DNA of 64,000 nucleotides from Corallincola holothuriorum. Lineage in GTDB: Bacteria; Pseudomonadota; Gammaproteobacteria; Enterobacterales; Neiellaceae. The stretch lies in NCBI RefSeq assembly GCF_003336225.1, contig NZ_QPID01000005.1, forward strand, positions 273,797-337,796, read 5' to 3'. This document shows positions 54,428-63,843 of the stretch, piece after piece. The position numbers were made by a program, and so were the translations under genes. Numbering within the stretch: the first letter of the stretch is position 1; every line of letters starts with the position of its first letter. The notes below the pieces were generated by a model. That model was not told where the DNA came from. It did no database searches and was given only the letters and a program-made list of their open reading frames with translations.

Positions 54428-55969
54428 TTATCCGGCCGGTGTGTACAGGTAGCTGGATTGAATACCCAGCGGGATACCCAGCCCCCAATAGATCAACAGA
54501 AAGATGCTCCACAGAATGAGAATACTGATACTAAATGGCAGCATCAGAGACAGCACGGTACCTATCCCCGTGGATTTTACATAGCGTTGGCAATACACCA
54601 CCACCAGCGGAAAATAGGGCATCAGTGGGGTAATGATATTGGTGGAAGAATCACCAATGCGATATGCAATTTGGGTCAGATCCGGAGAGATATCCAACTG
54701 CATCAGCATGGGTACAAAGATGGGGCCAAGTAGCGCCCACTTTGCCGAGCTGGAGCCGACAAATAGGTTCACAAAGCCAGTAAGAAAGACAATACCAATC
54801 ACTGTCACCATGGTTGGCAGCGACAACGCCTTGAGTACCTCTGCGCCCTCAATGGCCATCAACGCGCCAAGATTCGATTTACCAAAGGCATCAATAAATA
54901 GCGCACAGAAGAATGCCATCACGATGTAATAACTCATCCCATTCATCGCTTTGGTCATGCTGTTAATCATATCTTTGGTGGTTTGGTAAGTACCTGAGAG
55001 ATAGCCATACACCACGCCAGGCAACAGGAATAGCAGAAAGATCAGCGGTACGATTGATTGCATTATCGGCGCTTTAAAGGAGGTCAGCTTGCCGCTGGCA
55101 TCCCGCAATGGGCTCGACTCTGGCACCAGTATCGCAATAAGCATGATCACCCCTGCCAGCATCGTCAGGCTGGCCCAGCGCAGCGCACGGCTTTGTACGG
55201 CTGTAAGCTCTGCAAATTTAGGGATATCGTTAGGGTCACCATCCACTTCGACATCTTTCAATCTGGGTTCAATCACCTTATCTGTCAGATACCAGGCGAT
55301 ACCAATGATCAGCACTGATGATGCTGAATTAAAGAACCAGTTATTCAGCGGGTTAACCTGAATTGCTGGGTCGATAATTTGTGCGGCGGTTTGGGTAAAA
55401 CTTTGCAGCAATGGGTCGATGGCCGACGGAATAAAGTTGGCGCAGAAGCCGCCACTGACCCCGGCAAATGCAGCAGCAATACCCGCTAATGGGTGTCGGC
55501 CCATGGCGTAGAAGATCACACCTGCCAGTGGGATCACCAGCACATAACCCGCATCGGTGGCGGTGTGACTAACGATGGCCACCATAACAACCATCGGTGT
55601 CAGCAAGCTGTTGGGTGTGGAATCCAGCATCCGCTTTAGTCCGGCACTGATAAACCCGGAATGTTCCGCTACGCCCACCCCAAGCATGGCAACCAGCACC
55701 ACACCTAAAGGCGCAAAACCGGTAAATATGGGCACCATCCGGCTCAAGAAGCTAGCCAGCGAATCGCCCGTCAGTAGGTTGTTTACCACGATCGCTTCGC
55801 CTGTACGCGGGTCGATAGCGTCGAAGCTGACCTGAGAAAAGATCGCCGATGCGATCCAGACTATCGCCAGACAGATCAGAAAGATAATCGCGGGATCGGG
55901 CAGCTTGTTACCCACCACCTCAATGCGATCCAAGGCGCGGGTGGTCCAGGTGGTTGACGTGTTATCCAT
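54428..55969 (-). CDS. AbgT-family transporter
   Basis: 513 residues with about a dozen membrane helices. Family motifs include LPDPAIIFLICLAIVWIASA, HTATDAGYVLVIPLAG, VNLFVGSSSAKWALLGPIFV and YRIGDSSTNIITPLMPYFPL. AbgT members take up p-aminobenzoyl-glutamate or export sulfonamide-type compounds; which applies cannot be told. Stands alone, convergent with the Rap1a-like gene across a strong terminator. Confidence 0.92.
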   Translation of the reverse strand: MDNTSTTWTTRALDRIEVVGNKLPDPAIIFLICLAIVWIASAIFSQVSFDAIDPRTGEAIVVNNLLTGDSLASFLSRMVPIFTGFAPLGVVLVAMLGVGVAEHSGFISAGLKRMLDSTPNSLLTPMVVMVAIVSHTATDAGYVLVIPLAGVIFYAMGRHPLAGIAAAFAGVSGGFCANFIPSAIDPLLQSFTQTAAQIIDPAIQVNPLNNWFFNSASSVLIIGIAWYLTDKVIEPRLKDVEVDGDPNDIPKFAELTAVQSRALRWASLTMLAGVIMLIAILVPESSPLRDASGKLTSFKAPIMQSIVPLIFLLFLLPGVVYGYLSGTYQTTKDMINSMTKAMNGMSYYIVMAFFCALFIDAFGKSNLGALMAIEGAEVLKALSLPTMVTVIGIVFLTGFVNLFVGSSSAKWALLGPIFVPMLMQLDISPDLTQIAYRIGDSSTNIITPLMPYFPLVVVYCQRYVKSTGIGTVLSLMLPFSISILILWSIFLLIYWGLGIPLGIQSSYLYTPAG

Positions 55970-56290
55970 GCATATTGCTCCGTGACAAATAGTTAACGTC
56001 GACTGACACAGCTACTAAGTGTAGAAGCTAAATTTATTAGTAATGAAAGAGTTAGGTGATAAATAAAAAATAGGGGATCTGTCTTCGATCCTCAATCTCA
56101 TTGAAATCAGTATTTGGTGCTGCTGAAGTGGGGTATATAAGCGATTTACTGCTGAAAGGCGTGCGAGGGTTGCCCCGAACGAGAGCGGCTCGAGCGAGCG
56201 CGTCAATATAGGAGGGATCAACACTTTCTATCCGCGGACCTTCTATCAGGAGATCTTCTATCAGTACATTGATTGCTCTATTTGTTTGAA
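55970..56290. other. Non-coding gap upstream of the AbgT gene
   Basis: 320 bp with only frames of poor composition. It should hold the AbgT promoter. No binding site identified. Confidence 0.5.
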
Positions 56291-56291
56291 A

Positions 56292-56311
56292 GAGCCGCCC
56301 TTGGGCGGCTC
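56292..56311 (-). terminator. Terminator of the PepSY gene
   Basis: GAGCCGCCC-TT-GGGCGGCTC, a perfect 9-bp stem, followed on the minus strand by TTTCAAACAAA. Confidence 0.7.
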
Positions 56312-56319
56312 GGTTATCA

Positions 56320-57444
56320 CTAGCCTGCAGTATCAAAGCTCTCTCTAACTTGTTCTCTTATCCGCTTCGACTTGCTGCTATAGCGCCTGCGTTGCCAGTA
56401 CAAATACAAGCCAGTGCCAGCCAATATCACGGGGGCTAACCCCAAAACACACCAAAGAATACGGGTGAACAAGCCGCCAAAATAGCCAAAATGCAGCTTG
56501 CGAAAGCTGTCGATGAATACCCGCAGAAAACTGGCCTCGCGAATATCTATCTTATTGAGCAAGGCGCCACTGGTTTTATCAAAACTGACTGTGCTGGCGT
56601 ATTCGCTGTGCAGCGGGTTATGGCTGTTTACTTCACCGTAAAAAGTGATATCACGATCCGGTTCGTGGGGCATGGCAAGGTAACCCGCTTTGTAGCTATC
56701 AATTTCTACTTCCGCTTGTAACCGCAAAGACTCGAATGAGATCTCTGGGCTATGCAGTGGTGCCTGAATATAGACATGTTCGCCGTCGCCGTGTTCGGTC
56801 ACTTCATGGATGATCCCCATGATGTTCCAGTAGCCACCGGTAAAGGCGATGACGATCAATATGGGCGAACTTAAGATGCCAATAAATTTATGCAGATCAC
56901 TGAACAGGATCCGCTTGGCTGCGGTGGTTCGGAGAGTGAATAGTTTGGCCCAAAAGCGGCGGTAAAGAATAACGCCACTGATGCCGAGAAACAGCATGAT
57001 CAGCGCAACCACAAACCCTACGCTGGCACCTTTTACGTGCAGTAAAAAGCTGTAGTGCAGCTCCAATAGCCAGTCGGTTAGGTAGTGGTCCATCGGTTGT
57101 GGTGCTGAAAGCAGTGCCCCACTGTATTGGTTGATATAGACCTTGGCCCACTCCTCGGTGCCACGGCGGATCAAGTAGCCGGCATCAGAGCGTTGCTTGT
57201 CATCAAATATCTCCCAGCCGCCCAGTTCGAATTCGGGGTTGGCCGCCAACATGGTGTGCATCAGGCTGTCCAGGCTGACGCGCGGCGTTTCCGCTGTCGC
57301 ATCCACCTGCATGTGCTGGGGGCGCAGGAGGGAATCTATCTCAACTTTAAATACCAGTATGCTGCCGGTGATCGAAATAATAAGCAGCGGTAACATGGCG
57401 ATCAGTGCCCCATAGGAGTGCCATTTAAACAGGGTCTTTCTCAT
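56320..57444 (-). CDS. PepSY-associated membrane protein (PiuB-type)
   Basis: 374 residues. Four transmembrane helices: KWHSYGALIAMLPLLIISIT (about 8-30), about 138-160, about 190-212 and LGLAPVILAGTGLYLYW near the C-terminus, with the PepSY region in between (GGWEIFDDKQRSDAGYLI, VYINQYSGALL). These proteins are common beside TonB-dependent siderophore receptors and are thought to act as inner-membrane reductases for ferric siderophores. It lies 130 bp downstream of such a receptor, in the same direction. Confidence 0.9.
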   Translation of the reverse strand: MRKTLFKWHSYGALIAMLPLLIISITGSILVFKVEIDSLLRPQHMQVDATAETPRVSLDSLMHTMLAANPEFELGGWEIFDDKQRSDAGYLIRRGTEEWAKVYINQYSGALLSAPQPMDHYLTDWLLELHYSFLLHVKGASVGFVVALIMLFLGISGVILYRRFWAKLFTLRTTAAKRILFSDLHKFIGILSSPILIVIAFTGGYWNIMGIIHEVTEHGDGEHVYIQAPLHSPEISFESLRLQAEVEIDSYKAGYLAMPHEPDRDITFYGEVNSHNPLHSEYASTVSFDKTSGALLNKIDIREASFLRVFIDSFRKLHFGYFGGLFTRILWCVLGLAPVILAGTGLYLYWQRRRYSSKSKRIREQVRESFDTAG

Positions 57445-57575
57445 GCTGAACTCTTCTTTCTTCGCATTGTGAGTGCGGCCAACGACAACTTAAAAGGCAC
57501 CGAGAAGCATAATTGCTTTCGGTGCCTGTGTGTCTAAGCGCGCACATGACGGGTCTGTTGTCTGAGCTATGAGCG

Positions 57576-59711
57576 TTAAAATGCCCAGCTCAGCGTGGCG
57601 CTGTAGTTCGCCGGTGCACCGTAATAGCCCTGCGCCCAGTACAAACTGGTGAGGTACTTTTCATCAGTGACGTTGTAGGCGTTTACGCTCAGGCTGACAT
57701 CGTCGTTAAAGTTGTAGCGTGCCATTAGGTCAACGATGGCATAAGCATCCTGCTCGGTAACAATCTCATCACCTGCATTGGCAAAATCGTCACCCACGAC
57801 GCCCTGACTGCGCGATATATCGTCTTGCCAGCGCATGTTCATACCTGTGCTTAGCCCTTCAACAAACGGCACTTCATATACCGCGGTGAATTTGAACATT
57901 CGGCTTGGGGTATAGGCCGCTACTTGCTCATCTCCGTCGATATCAAAGTCGGTATAGCCAATGCTGACATTCAAGCCCTCATAGATCTCACCGGCGACGT
58001 CCAGTTCAAAACCGTTACTGCTGATACCATCAGCACCTATATAGCGCTGTTGGTCTGGTGGCAGGTTTTCGGTGCTGGGATCGAGGATCGCCAGGTTTTT
58101 CTGCTGAATATCGAAGTAGGCGACACTGGCAAGCAGGCGGCCATCAAACCACTCACTCTTCAGACCTATTTCACTGCTTTCGCCAGTCACTGGATCCAGG
58201 GTTTTATCGTCAATATCCAGCTCTGTCTGTGATTGAAACGTTTCGGTATAGCTGGCATACGCGACGACGTGAGGAAGTACCCGGTACACTACGCCTAGAT
58301 AGGGAATAAACTCAGTATCGCCGGTGTCACGCACCACATCGTAAGATTCACCATCGACATCCCAATCGTTGTAGCGGCCGCCGACAATGGCATGGAAGCC
58401 ATCGAACAGATTAAAGCGTCCGGTCACGTAAGCGGCTTTTTGTTCCTGCGTGACATCGCCACCGGTTTCACCGTCAGCAAAGACCGGTTTCGGCGTGTTG
58501 CCATCCCACTCATTCAGATCAGGCATCGCTGGGAAGCCTGCGCCAGTGGTGTAGTCGTAAAGGGATTTATCGGTGTAATCCAGCTTGGCGTAGTTAACGC
58601 CAGCTACCAGTTGATGATCACGATCAAACAGCTCGAAATCACCGCTGAGATAGAGGTCGAACAGATTGTGTTCGTCATCATGATGGTACCCGCTGGCGTA
58701 GCCTGTTAATCCTAATTCAGTATCTCGGTCGGGTGTACCAAATACGTAGAAAAGTTCGCTGTCTTCGTCGGTCTTGCGGTACGAGTAGGTCGAGCGTATC
58801 TGCCAATTGTCGTTAAGCTGGTGGTCAAGTTCTACCACGGTGTTGTTGCGTATCACGTTCCAATTGGACCAATCCGCTGAGGTGCTGGTGGAGCGTCCGT
58901 AGTCGGTGGCACTACCGTCGGTGTAATACAGTGGCAATGCGCCCCACAGGTTACCATCAGCATTGTTGTTGCTATAGCTGTGACTGAGCGACACCGTGGT
59001 GTCATCGGTCAGATGGCCTTCGAGAAAAATATAGGCCACCTGTTTGTCGGTTTCGTAACGGTCGAGATAGGATTCTTTGTCCTCACTGACCAGCACCGCG
59101 CGGGCGGCAAAGCGGTCACTGAAACGCTTGCTGCCATCAACCTCGACGCGACCACTGTTCCAACTACCGTAGGTGCCATTGACTACTAACTGATCGTCAG
59201 CGGTGGGGCGTTTACGGATGAAGTTGATGGTTGCTGATGGGTTGCCCACACCTGTCATCAGGCCGTTGGCACCTCGGATCACCTCTAATCGGTCATAGAT
59301 GGCCGTGTCTTCTCCGGCGTGATTGTTTCCTGACGCCAATGGCAGGCCGATACCGTCAATCTGGAAGTTGGTAACGTCAAAACCACGGGCGGTGTAGTAG
59401 GTGCGATCGGTTTCAATACGTTCGACATTGATACCCGTGGCGGTATCCAGTGCAGCGTTGATATCTGTTAGCTGGAAATCTTGCAGCTGCTGATTGGTGA
59501 TAACTGAGACGGATTGTGGGATCTCAATGATAGGCAGTTCTAACTTCGAAGCACCGCTCGCTGAGTGGGCGTTGTAGCCTTGAATATAACTGCCTTTTAC
59601 TTCGATCCTTTCGATATCGTCTGTGTCGTTAGGGGTGTCAGCCCAGCTAAGGGAGCTGGTGCTAAGGGCTAAAGGGATGATTAACAGAGACTGCTTCATG
59701 TCGGTTTTCAT
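57576..59711 (-). CDS. TonB-dependent siderophore receptor
   Basis: 711 residues with signal peptide. Plug domain (about 50-180): IPQSVSVITNQQLQDFQ, TARGFDVTNFQIDGIGLP, YDRLEVIRGANGLMTGVGNP. A 22-stranded barrel follows and ends in YSATLSWAF. The likely TonB box is near IERIEVKG. Resembles the FpvA/FhuE ferric-siderophore group; the ligand is unknown. A Fur-box candidate lies upstream. Start at 59711; a second ATG four codons in is possible. Confidence 0.93.
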   Translation of the reverse strand: MKTDMKQSLLIIPLALSTSSLSWADTPNDTDDIERIEVKGSYIQGYNAHSASGASKLELPIIEIPQSVSVITNQQLQDFQLTDINAALDTATGINVERIETDRTYYTARGFDVTNFQIDGIGLPLASGNNHAGEDTAIYDRLEVIRGANGLMTGVGNPSATINFIRKRPTADDQLVVNGTYGSWNSGRVEVDGSKRFSDRFAARAVLVSEDKESYLDRYETDKQVAYIFLEGHLTDDTTVSLSHSYSNNNADGNLWGALPLYYTDGSATDYGRSTSTSADWSNWNVIRNNTVVELDHQLNDNWQIRSTYSYRKTDEDSELFYVFGTPDRDTELGLTGYASGYHHDDEHNLFDLYLSGDFELFDRDHQLVAGVNYAKLDYTDKSLYDYTTGAGFPAMPDLNEWDGNTPKPVFADGETGGDVTQEQKAAYVTGRFNLFDGFHAIVGGRYNDWDVDGESYDVVRDTGDTEFIPYLGVVYRVLPHVVAYASYTETFQSQTELDIDDKTLDPVTGESSEIGLKSEWFDGRLLASVAYFDIQQKNLAILDPSTENLPPDQQRYIGADGISSNGFELDVAGEIYEGLNVSIGYTDFDIDGDEQVAAYTPSRMFKFTAVYEVPFVEGLSTGMNMRWQDDISRSQGVVGDDFANAGDEIVTEQDAYAIVDLMARYNFNDDVSLSVNAYNVTDEKYLTSLYWAQGYYGAPANYSATLSWAF

Positions 59712-59820
59712 CTATACGTCAGAGTGATGGTTTGACAGGCGGGGTAAGCGCCTTGCCAACGATGGTGTTAACAGCATGTGCTGTATTAGCAGCAGAATAG
59801 TACGATCATGTAATGCGAAT

Positions 59821-59845
59821 GTAAATGATAATAATTCGCAATAAT
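59821..59845 (-). promoter_or_regulatory. Fur-box candidate
   Basis: AAATGATAATAATTCGCAAT on the plus strand, about 110 bp upstream of the receptor start, contains TGATAAT-A-ATTCGCA: one perfect half of the Fur TGATAAT-N-ATTATCA pattern and a partial second half. Iron repression of the receptor and PepSY genes is the obvious reading. Confidence 0.6.
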
Positions 59846-59856
59846 AACCATAAGTA

Positions 59857-59906
59857 TGAAGAGGGAGAGATGAGAGAGAGGGGAGGGAGAAAGATAAAGG
59901 AAGGAG
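59857..59906 (+). repeat. Homopurine tract
   Basis: About 50 bp almost entirely A/G (GAAGAGGGAGAGATGAGAGA and onward) just beyond the Fur-box candidate. Its complement is C/T-rich. No gene is implied. Confidence 0.7.
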
Positions 59907-59912
59907 CACCAT

Positions 59913-60208
59913 TTGGAGAGCAAGCCTGCGTAACTACTTTTACGCTTGTTGACGTTAATTTGAGCGGTACCTAAATATTCGCTATTGATTATTTAGCAAG
60001 GCGAAGGGCTTTGCGCTCAATCATAGTTTTGTTCACTGGAACATGGCTTAGTGTTCGCGATGAAAGGAATCATAGCTTACTTAATCTCTTGTTTTCCTTT
60101 CCAAATCTGATACTTCTGGTTTGATTTTTATTGCGTTTGGCTTCGCTTCCGATGCGGTGAGTTATCAAGGATGAGTATCCAACCAATGCATATGAAAAGG
60201 AAAGCACT
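59913..60208. other. Non-coding gap
   Basis: No supported gene. AAGGAAAGCACT just before the next ATG is its ribosome-binding site. Confidence 0.5.
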
Positions 60209-60421
60209 ATGAAAATCGCTGGCATTATTCTAATTCTTATTGGCTTACTGGATGTGATCGGCAGTCATGTCGGTTTTGATCTCTGGGGTGGCTTCTTCGG
60301 TATTGAACTGCCCGATCTGCTTTGGCAGTTCTCCGGTTATATCGAATTGGGTGCTGGTTATCTGTTGATGAAAATGGGCAGTAGCAGTGACGATGCTGCA
60401 GCCCAAACAGAAGCGGAGTAA
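60209..60421 (+). CDS. Small two-helix membrane protein
   Basis: 70 residues, ATG preceded by AAAGGAAAGCACT. Hydrophobic helices IAGIILILIGLLDVIGSH and FSGYIELGAGYLLMKMG, and an acidic end. No family named. Followed by a hairpin at 60432. Confidence 0.7.
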   Translation: MKIAGIILILIGLLDVIGSHVGFDLWGGFFGIELPDLLWQFSGYIELGAGYLLMKMGSSSDDAAAQTEAE

Positions 60422-60431
60422 CCAGAGTGAT

Positions 60432-60460
60432 TTCTAGGCTTGAGAAAATACTCGAGCCTA
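60432..60460 (+). terminator. Hairpin after the 70-residue gene
   Basis: CTAGGCTTGAG-AAAATA-CTCGAGCCTAG, 11-bp stem with one mismatch, 11 bp after the stop. No strong T tract. Confidence 0.5.
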
Positions 60461-60611
60461 GAAAGTTAAATAGCGTTCTGCTTTATCACCCTTGTCAATT
60501 TTTGATACCCCCAATCATCCCGCCGCGGGGAGGGGCACGCTGGTTTGAGTGGTCAAAAATAGTGGTTCAAGTATGATTGGCGACCGTTAATCATTATCAA
60601 AAGGAATTGAT

Positions 60612-60785
60612 ATGGACATTATCTCTAAGATCTCCTATTCGCTACTCGCTGTCATGCTTATCTCTGTCGTTGCTGCGTTGGTGGTGGCAGCACCAGAAGA
60701 TAACCCCGATCCTGCTAATGGCGTCACTTTGAAAGTGCTTTATGTGCTGGTGAACGTGCTGGCGCTGTATTTTATTTGGTTTTAA
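60612..60785 (+). CDS. Very small membrane protein (57 residues)
   Basis: Starts MDIISKISYSLLAVMLISVV and ends LYVLVNVLALYFIWF, with ATG six bases after AAGGAAT. Two hydrophobic helices flank a short PEDNPDPANG loop. The good ribosome-binding site and membrane-protein composition support it as real although it is below the usual length cutoff. Function unknown. No supported gene lies between it and 61017. Confidence 0.6.
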   Translation: MDIISKISYSLLAVMLISVVAALVVAAPEDNPDPANGVTLKVLYVLVNVLALYFIWF

Positions 60786-61016
60786 TCACCCGCAGCAGAA
60801 CAGATGAGCATGTCGCGATTGGATCCTCTTTCAGATAAGCCATTTGCTATCGAGAAATTTGTGGGATGTTCTGCGCTACGTGTTTGATCTGGTTTAGTCG
60901 TGGATATCTATGCTCTTATCATTTACATGGTCTTAATCTATTCTTACGACTTAGTTTTTGGCGTGTCAGCCAGTATGAAACACTGAACATACTAAAAAAC
61001 TCTTTCGGAGATAAAC

Positions 61017-62633
61017 ATGGAAAGTTTAAAGGCGATAATTCAACCCGCTATCCAACGCTTTACTGTGCTCATCCTACTTAGCAGCCTGCTTGGTTGCAGC
61101 CAATCACCTGGCGACAATCATCCCCCGACTTCATCCAAATCACCCTTTGCAGTGTCTAGCCCAGAGGCCCAAGGTATGCAATCTGCCCTGTTGGCCGATA
61201 TGATGGCCAAAGCCTTGGATTCCAGCTATTCAATACACTCGATGGTGGTGATCCGTAATGGGCATAAGGTGCTGGAAGCCAACTTCTGGCCAAATCAGGC
61301 CGAAGAGCCCCATGCGATTTATTCGGTGACCAAAAGTATCGTGGCTACGCTGATTGGGATTGCACTGGAAAAGGGCTATCTGCAAAGCCTTGATCAGCCC
61401 GTTTTGGATTTTTTCCCTGATACTCAAATCGCCAACTCTGATCCGCTCAAGGATGAGATGACTATCAGAGATCTGTTGACCATGTCTTCCGGTCTGGATT
61501 GCAGAGACTCGTCCCGCTATTACTGGTCCGGATTGAAGACATTAATGGAGAGTGCCGACTGGGCTGAACACGTCCTAAGTCTGCCGATGAAGGAATCCCC
61601 AGGCCAATACTTTGAATACTGCAATGGCGTTTCTTTTTTGCTATCAGCAATCGTCGAAAACAGCACAGGTATGGGAGCGCTGGCGTTCGCAGATAAACAC
61701 CTCTTTGAACCCCTGGCAATAGACAGTGTGAGCTGGAAGCAGAACCACAACGGCCGTTATATGGGCTTTAGTGAGATGATGATGTCACCTGAAGATATGG
61801 CCAAAATTGGTCAGCTCTATTTAAACAAAGGGCAGTGGCAAGGACGACAGGTTTTGCCTCAGGCGTGGGTCGAGGAATCAACGATTCGGCACCTAAAGAC
61901 TGACTTTTTAGATGGCTATGGCTATCAATGGTGGATCGATGATAGTGGTTACTACATGGCTATTGGCTTCCGCGGGCAGGCGATCTACGTGTTGCCAGAT
62001 CAAGACATGGTGGTGGTGTTTACCGGCTATATTTTTGATTCTCGTACTTTCTATACGTCATTAGTTGAAGATTACCTGATCCCCTCTGTGCGCTCGGACG
62101 AACCCCTAACTGAAAATGAACCTGCTCAGCAAAAGTTGGCTGCTTTGTTAGAACAGGCAAAAGAGGAGGGCTTTTCTTGGGGAGATAAAGCGAATGGCTT
62201 CGCTAAAGATGGGGTGTTTACGCGTAAAGCAGCGCCGGCGTTTAGCTTTCAGTACCCGAAAGAGAGCATCAAGTTTGAGCTGGATCACCCACAGAAGATC
62301 ATGAGAATGTCATCGCCAACACACAGCGATTTTGACGCCGCCGTGTTCGATCTGGAACAAGAGGTTTCTTACGCTGATGCCGTGCAATGGTATGCAAAAG
62401 GTTTGCAAGGAGTGGGCTCAGATATCCGGGTTGAATCTCAGGAAGTCTTAATTTTGGATTGCGGAACGGAAGCCTACCAAGCCCAATACACATGGCTCTA
62501 CGGTGGTGAGGTCCCTTTATCGACACTGGTTGTTTTTGCCAAACAAGAGAACAAAGCTGTAGTTATTTCGGTGCATGACCAACAGTATGAGTGGATCGCG
62601 CGGAGTTTGAAGTTCGATAAAACGGCCTATTGA
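61017..62633 (+). CDS. Serine-hydrolase (class C beta-lactamase-like) lipoprotein
   Basis: 538 residues. Signal with lipobox SLLGC (Cys27). The beta-lactamase/transpeptidase-like fold has S103-V-T-K106 (SxxK) and Y201-C-N203 (YxN), and a GYGYQWWIDDSGYY region. Residues about 390-535 form a separate C-terminal domain I do not recognise. Family members are esterases, peptidases or beta-lactamases of unknown substrate; resistance is not implied. ATG with TTCGGAG upstream. Confidence 0.88.
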   Translation: MESLKAIIQPAIQRFTVLILLSSLLGCSQSPGDNHPPTSSKSPFAVSSPEAQGMQSALLADMMAKALDSSYSIHSMVVIRNGHKVLEANFWPNQAEEPHAIYSVTKSIVATLIGIALEKGYLQSLDQPVLDFFPDTQIANSDPLKDEMTIRDLLTMSSGLDCRDSSRYYWSGLKTLMESADWAEHVLSLPMKESPGQYFEYCNGVSFLLSAIVENSTGMGALAFADKHLFEPLAIDSVSWKQNHNGRYMGFSEMMMSPEDMAKIGQLYLNKGQWQGRQVLPQAWVEESTIRHLKTDFLDGYGYQWWIDDSGYYMAIGFRGQAIYVLPDQDMVVVFTGYIFDSRTFYTSLVEDYLIPSVRSDEPLTENEPAQQKLAALLEQAKEEGFSWGDKANGFAKDGVFTRKAAPAFSFQYPKESIKFELDHPQKIMRMSSPTHSDFDAAVFDLEQEVSYADAVQWYAKGLQGVGSDIRVESQEVLILDCGTEAYQAQYTWLYGGEVPLSTLVVFAKQENKAVVISVHDQQYEWIARSLKFDKTAY

Positions 62634-62660
62634 GCCGTAGGAACCGCCAACACAACACCG

Positions 62661-62692
62661 TGTGTGCCTTCGTTGTATCAAGAAGGCACACA
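62661..62692. terminator. Hairpin between the hydrolase and integrase genes
   Basis: TGTGTGCCTTC / GAAGGCACACA, perfect 11-bp stem, 10-base loop, between convergent genes. No T run, so termination is weakly supported. Confidence 0.5.
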
Positions 62693-62844
62693 TTGCCAAG
62701 ATAAAGAGCAAAGCGATTGCTTAGCCATTCCAATCAAGCCTCATAGTCAGGTTTGAGCGTATTTCGGTCATACAGAGAATAATCGTATTTTGGTATGAAT
62801 ACCTTAACGCGGTCATCCAAGGGGGCTCAGTTGCCTTGGAATAT

Positions 62845-63843
62845 TCACACATAACTGGCCTGAGCCTCTTCTACTTTGCTACCCGGTAGCATGTCTGCGG
62901 GGCTGGTAGTGCCAGCCCGCCGATCTCCCACAACATGCGTGTAGATCTCGGTCTTTTTTAGATCTGAATGCCCGAGTAATTCCTGCACTGTGCGAATATC
63001 TGTGCCTTTTTGAAGCAGCCGTGTAGCAAAAGAGTGCCGGAAGGTATGCGCCGTAACTCGCTTTTTAACGCCACTTTTAAGCACAGCCTTGCGTAGTTGC
63101 TTAGCAAAGCTCGTAGCATGTATATGATGGCGACACACGTAACCATCATGCGGATGTCGGCACAGCGTCGTTGATGGAAAGAGATACTGCCATGCAACGT
63201 CGGTCATAACGCCCTTGTACTTGCGATAAAGGGAAGACGGAACCGAAGTCATTCCTGCCCCCTCGACAAGATCTTGAGCATGACGTTTTTCAACGTAAGT
63301 AATTTGTGCCTGAAGCCTTGGCACCAGGGATTGGGGTAGCAATGTGTATCTGTCTTTTCGTCCCTTGCCTCGAAATACAAGGATGGACTTAAGCGAAAAA
63401 TCGATATCCTTTACTCTCATAGAAAGCGCTTCCTGCAAACGCAGCCCACAGCCATATAGCAATACAGCGATCAGCCAATACTTACCTGTCATATGCGCGA
63501 GGATCTTGGCCACTTCCTCCTGGTCTAACACCGTTGGAATGTTTCTCGGTGCGCGCGTGTAGCTGTAGTTCAGTCCTTCAATTTCCCGACCAACCACATG
63601 ACGGTACATAAAGATGATGGCGCACAGAGCTAGGTTTTGTGTGGCAGCACTGACCTCCCTGTTAACTGCTAAGTGACTGAGAAACCGTTCTATCTCGGCG
63701 TTTCCCATCATGTCTGGATGTTTGTAGTCATTGAAGCGAATAAAGTAACGGATCCAATGCAGGTAGGTCTTTTCGGTGCGGTAACTGTACTGCCGCGTGC
63801 GCAGCTCCTTGCGCACCGACTCGATGAATGGAGACTTAGCCAT
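62845..63843 (-). CDS. intI: Integron integrase (IntI-type tyrosine recombinase)
   Basis: 332 residues. Tyrosine-recombinase catalytic set R135, K163 region (RGKGRKDRY), H266-x-x-R269 ([13 protein letters not shown]), H292 ([10 protein letters not shown]) and nucleophile Y301. The extra segment between the second and third conserved patches that defines IntI is present ([20 protein letters not shown]). It catalyses attI x attC recombination. The gene reads leftward from the right edge of the window, with AAGGACG before the ATG, so attI and the main cassette array should start beyond 63843 to the right. Confidence 0.93.
   Translation of the reverse strand: MAKSPFIESVRKELRTRQYSYRTEKTYLHWIRYFIRFNDYKHPDMMGNAEIERFLSHLAVNREVSAATQNLALCAIIFMYRHVVGREIEGLNYSYTRAPRNIPTVLDQEEVAKILAHMTGKYWLIAVLLYGCGLRLQEALSMRVKDIDFSLKSILVFRGKGRKDRYTLLPQSLVPRLQAQITYVEKRHAQDLVEGAGMTSVPSSLYRKYKGVMTDVAWQYLFPSTTLCRHPHDGYVCRHHIHATSFAKQLRKAVLKSGVKKRVTAHTFRHSFATRLLQKGTDIRTVQELLGHSDLKKTEIYTHVVGDRRAGTTSPADMLPGSKVEEAQASYV

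Noticed and set aside
56052..56336. 94-residue minus-strand frame
   Set aside because: No ribosome-binding site, no recognisable fold, and it covers the PepSY gene's terminator.
59712..59912. 66-residue minus-strand frame, Leu/Ser/Pro-rich
   Set aside because: It is the complement of the homopurine tract and overlaps the Fur-box candidate; composition is not protein-like.
60866..61081. 71-residue plus frame before the hydrolase gene
   Set aside because: Overlaps the hydrolase start in another frame and lacks a ribosome-binding site.
61017..62633. Antibiotic-resistance beta-lactamase
   Set aside because: SxxK and YxN are shared by many esterases and peptidases, and the protein has an extra domain and a lipoprotein signal.
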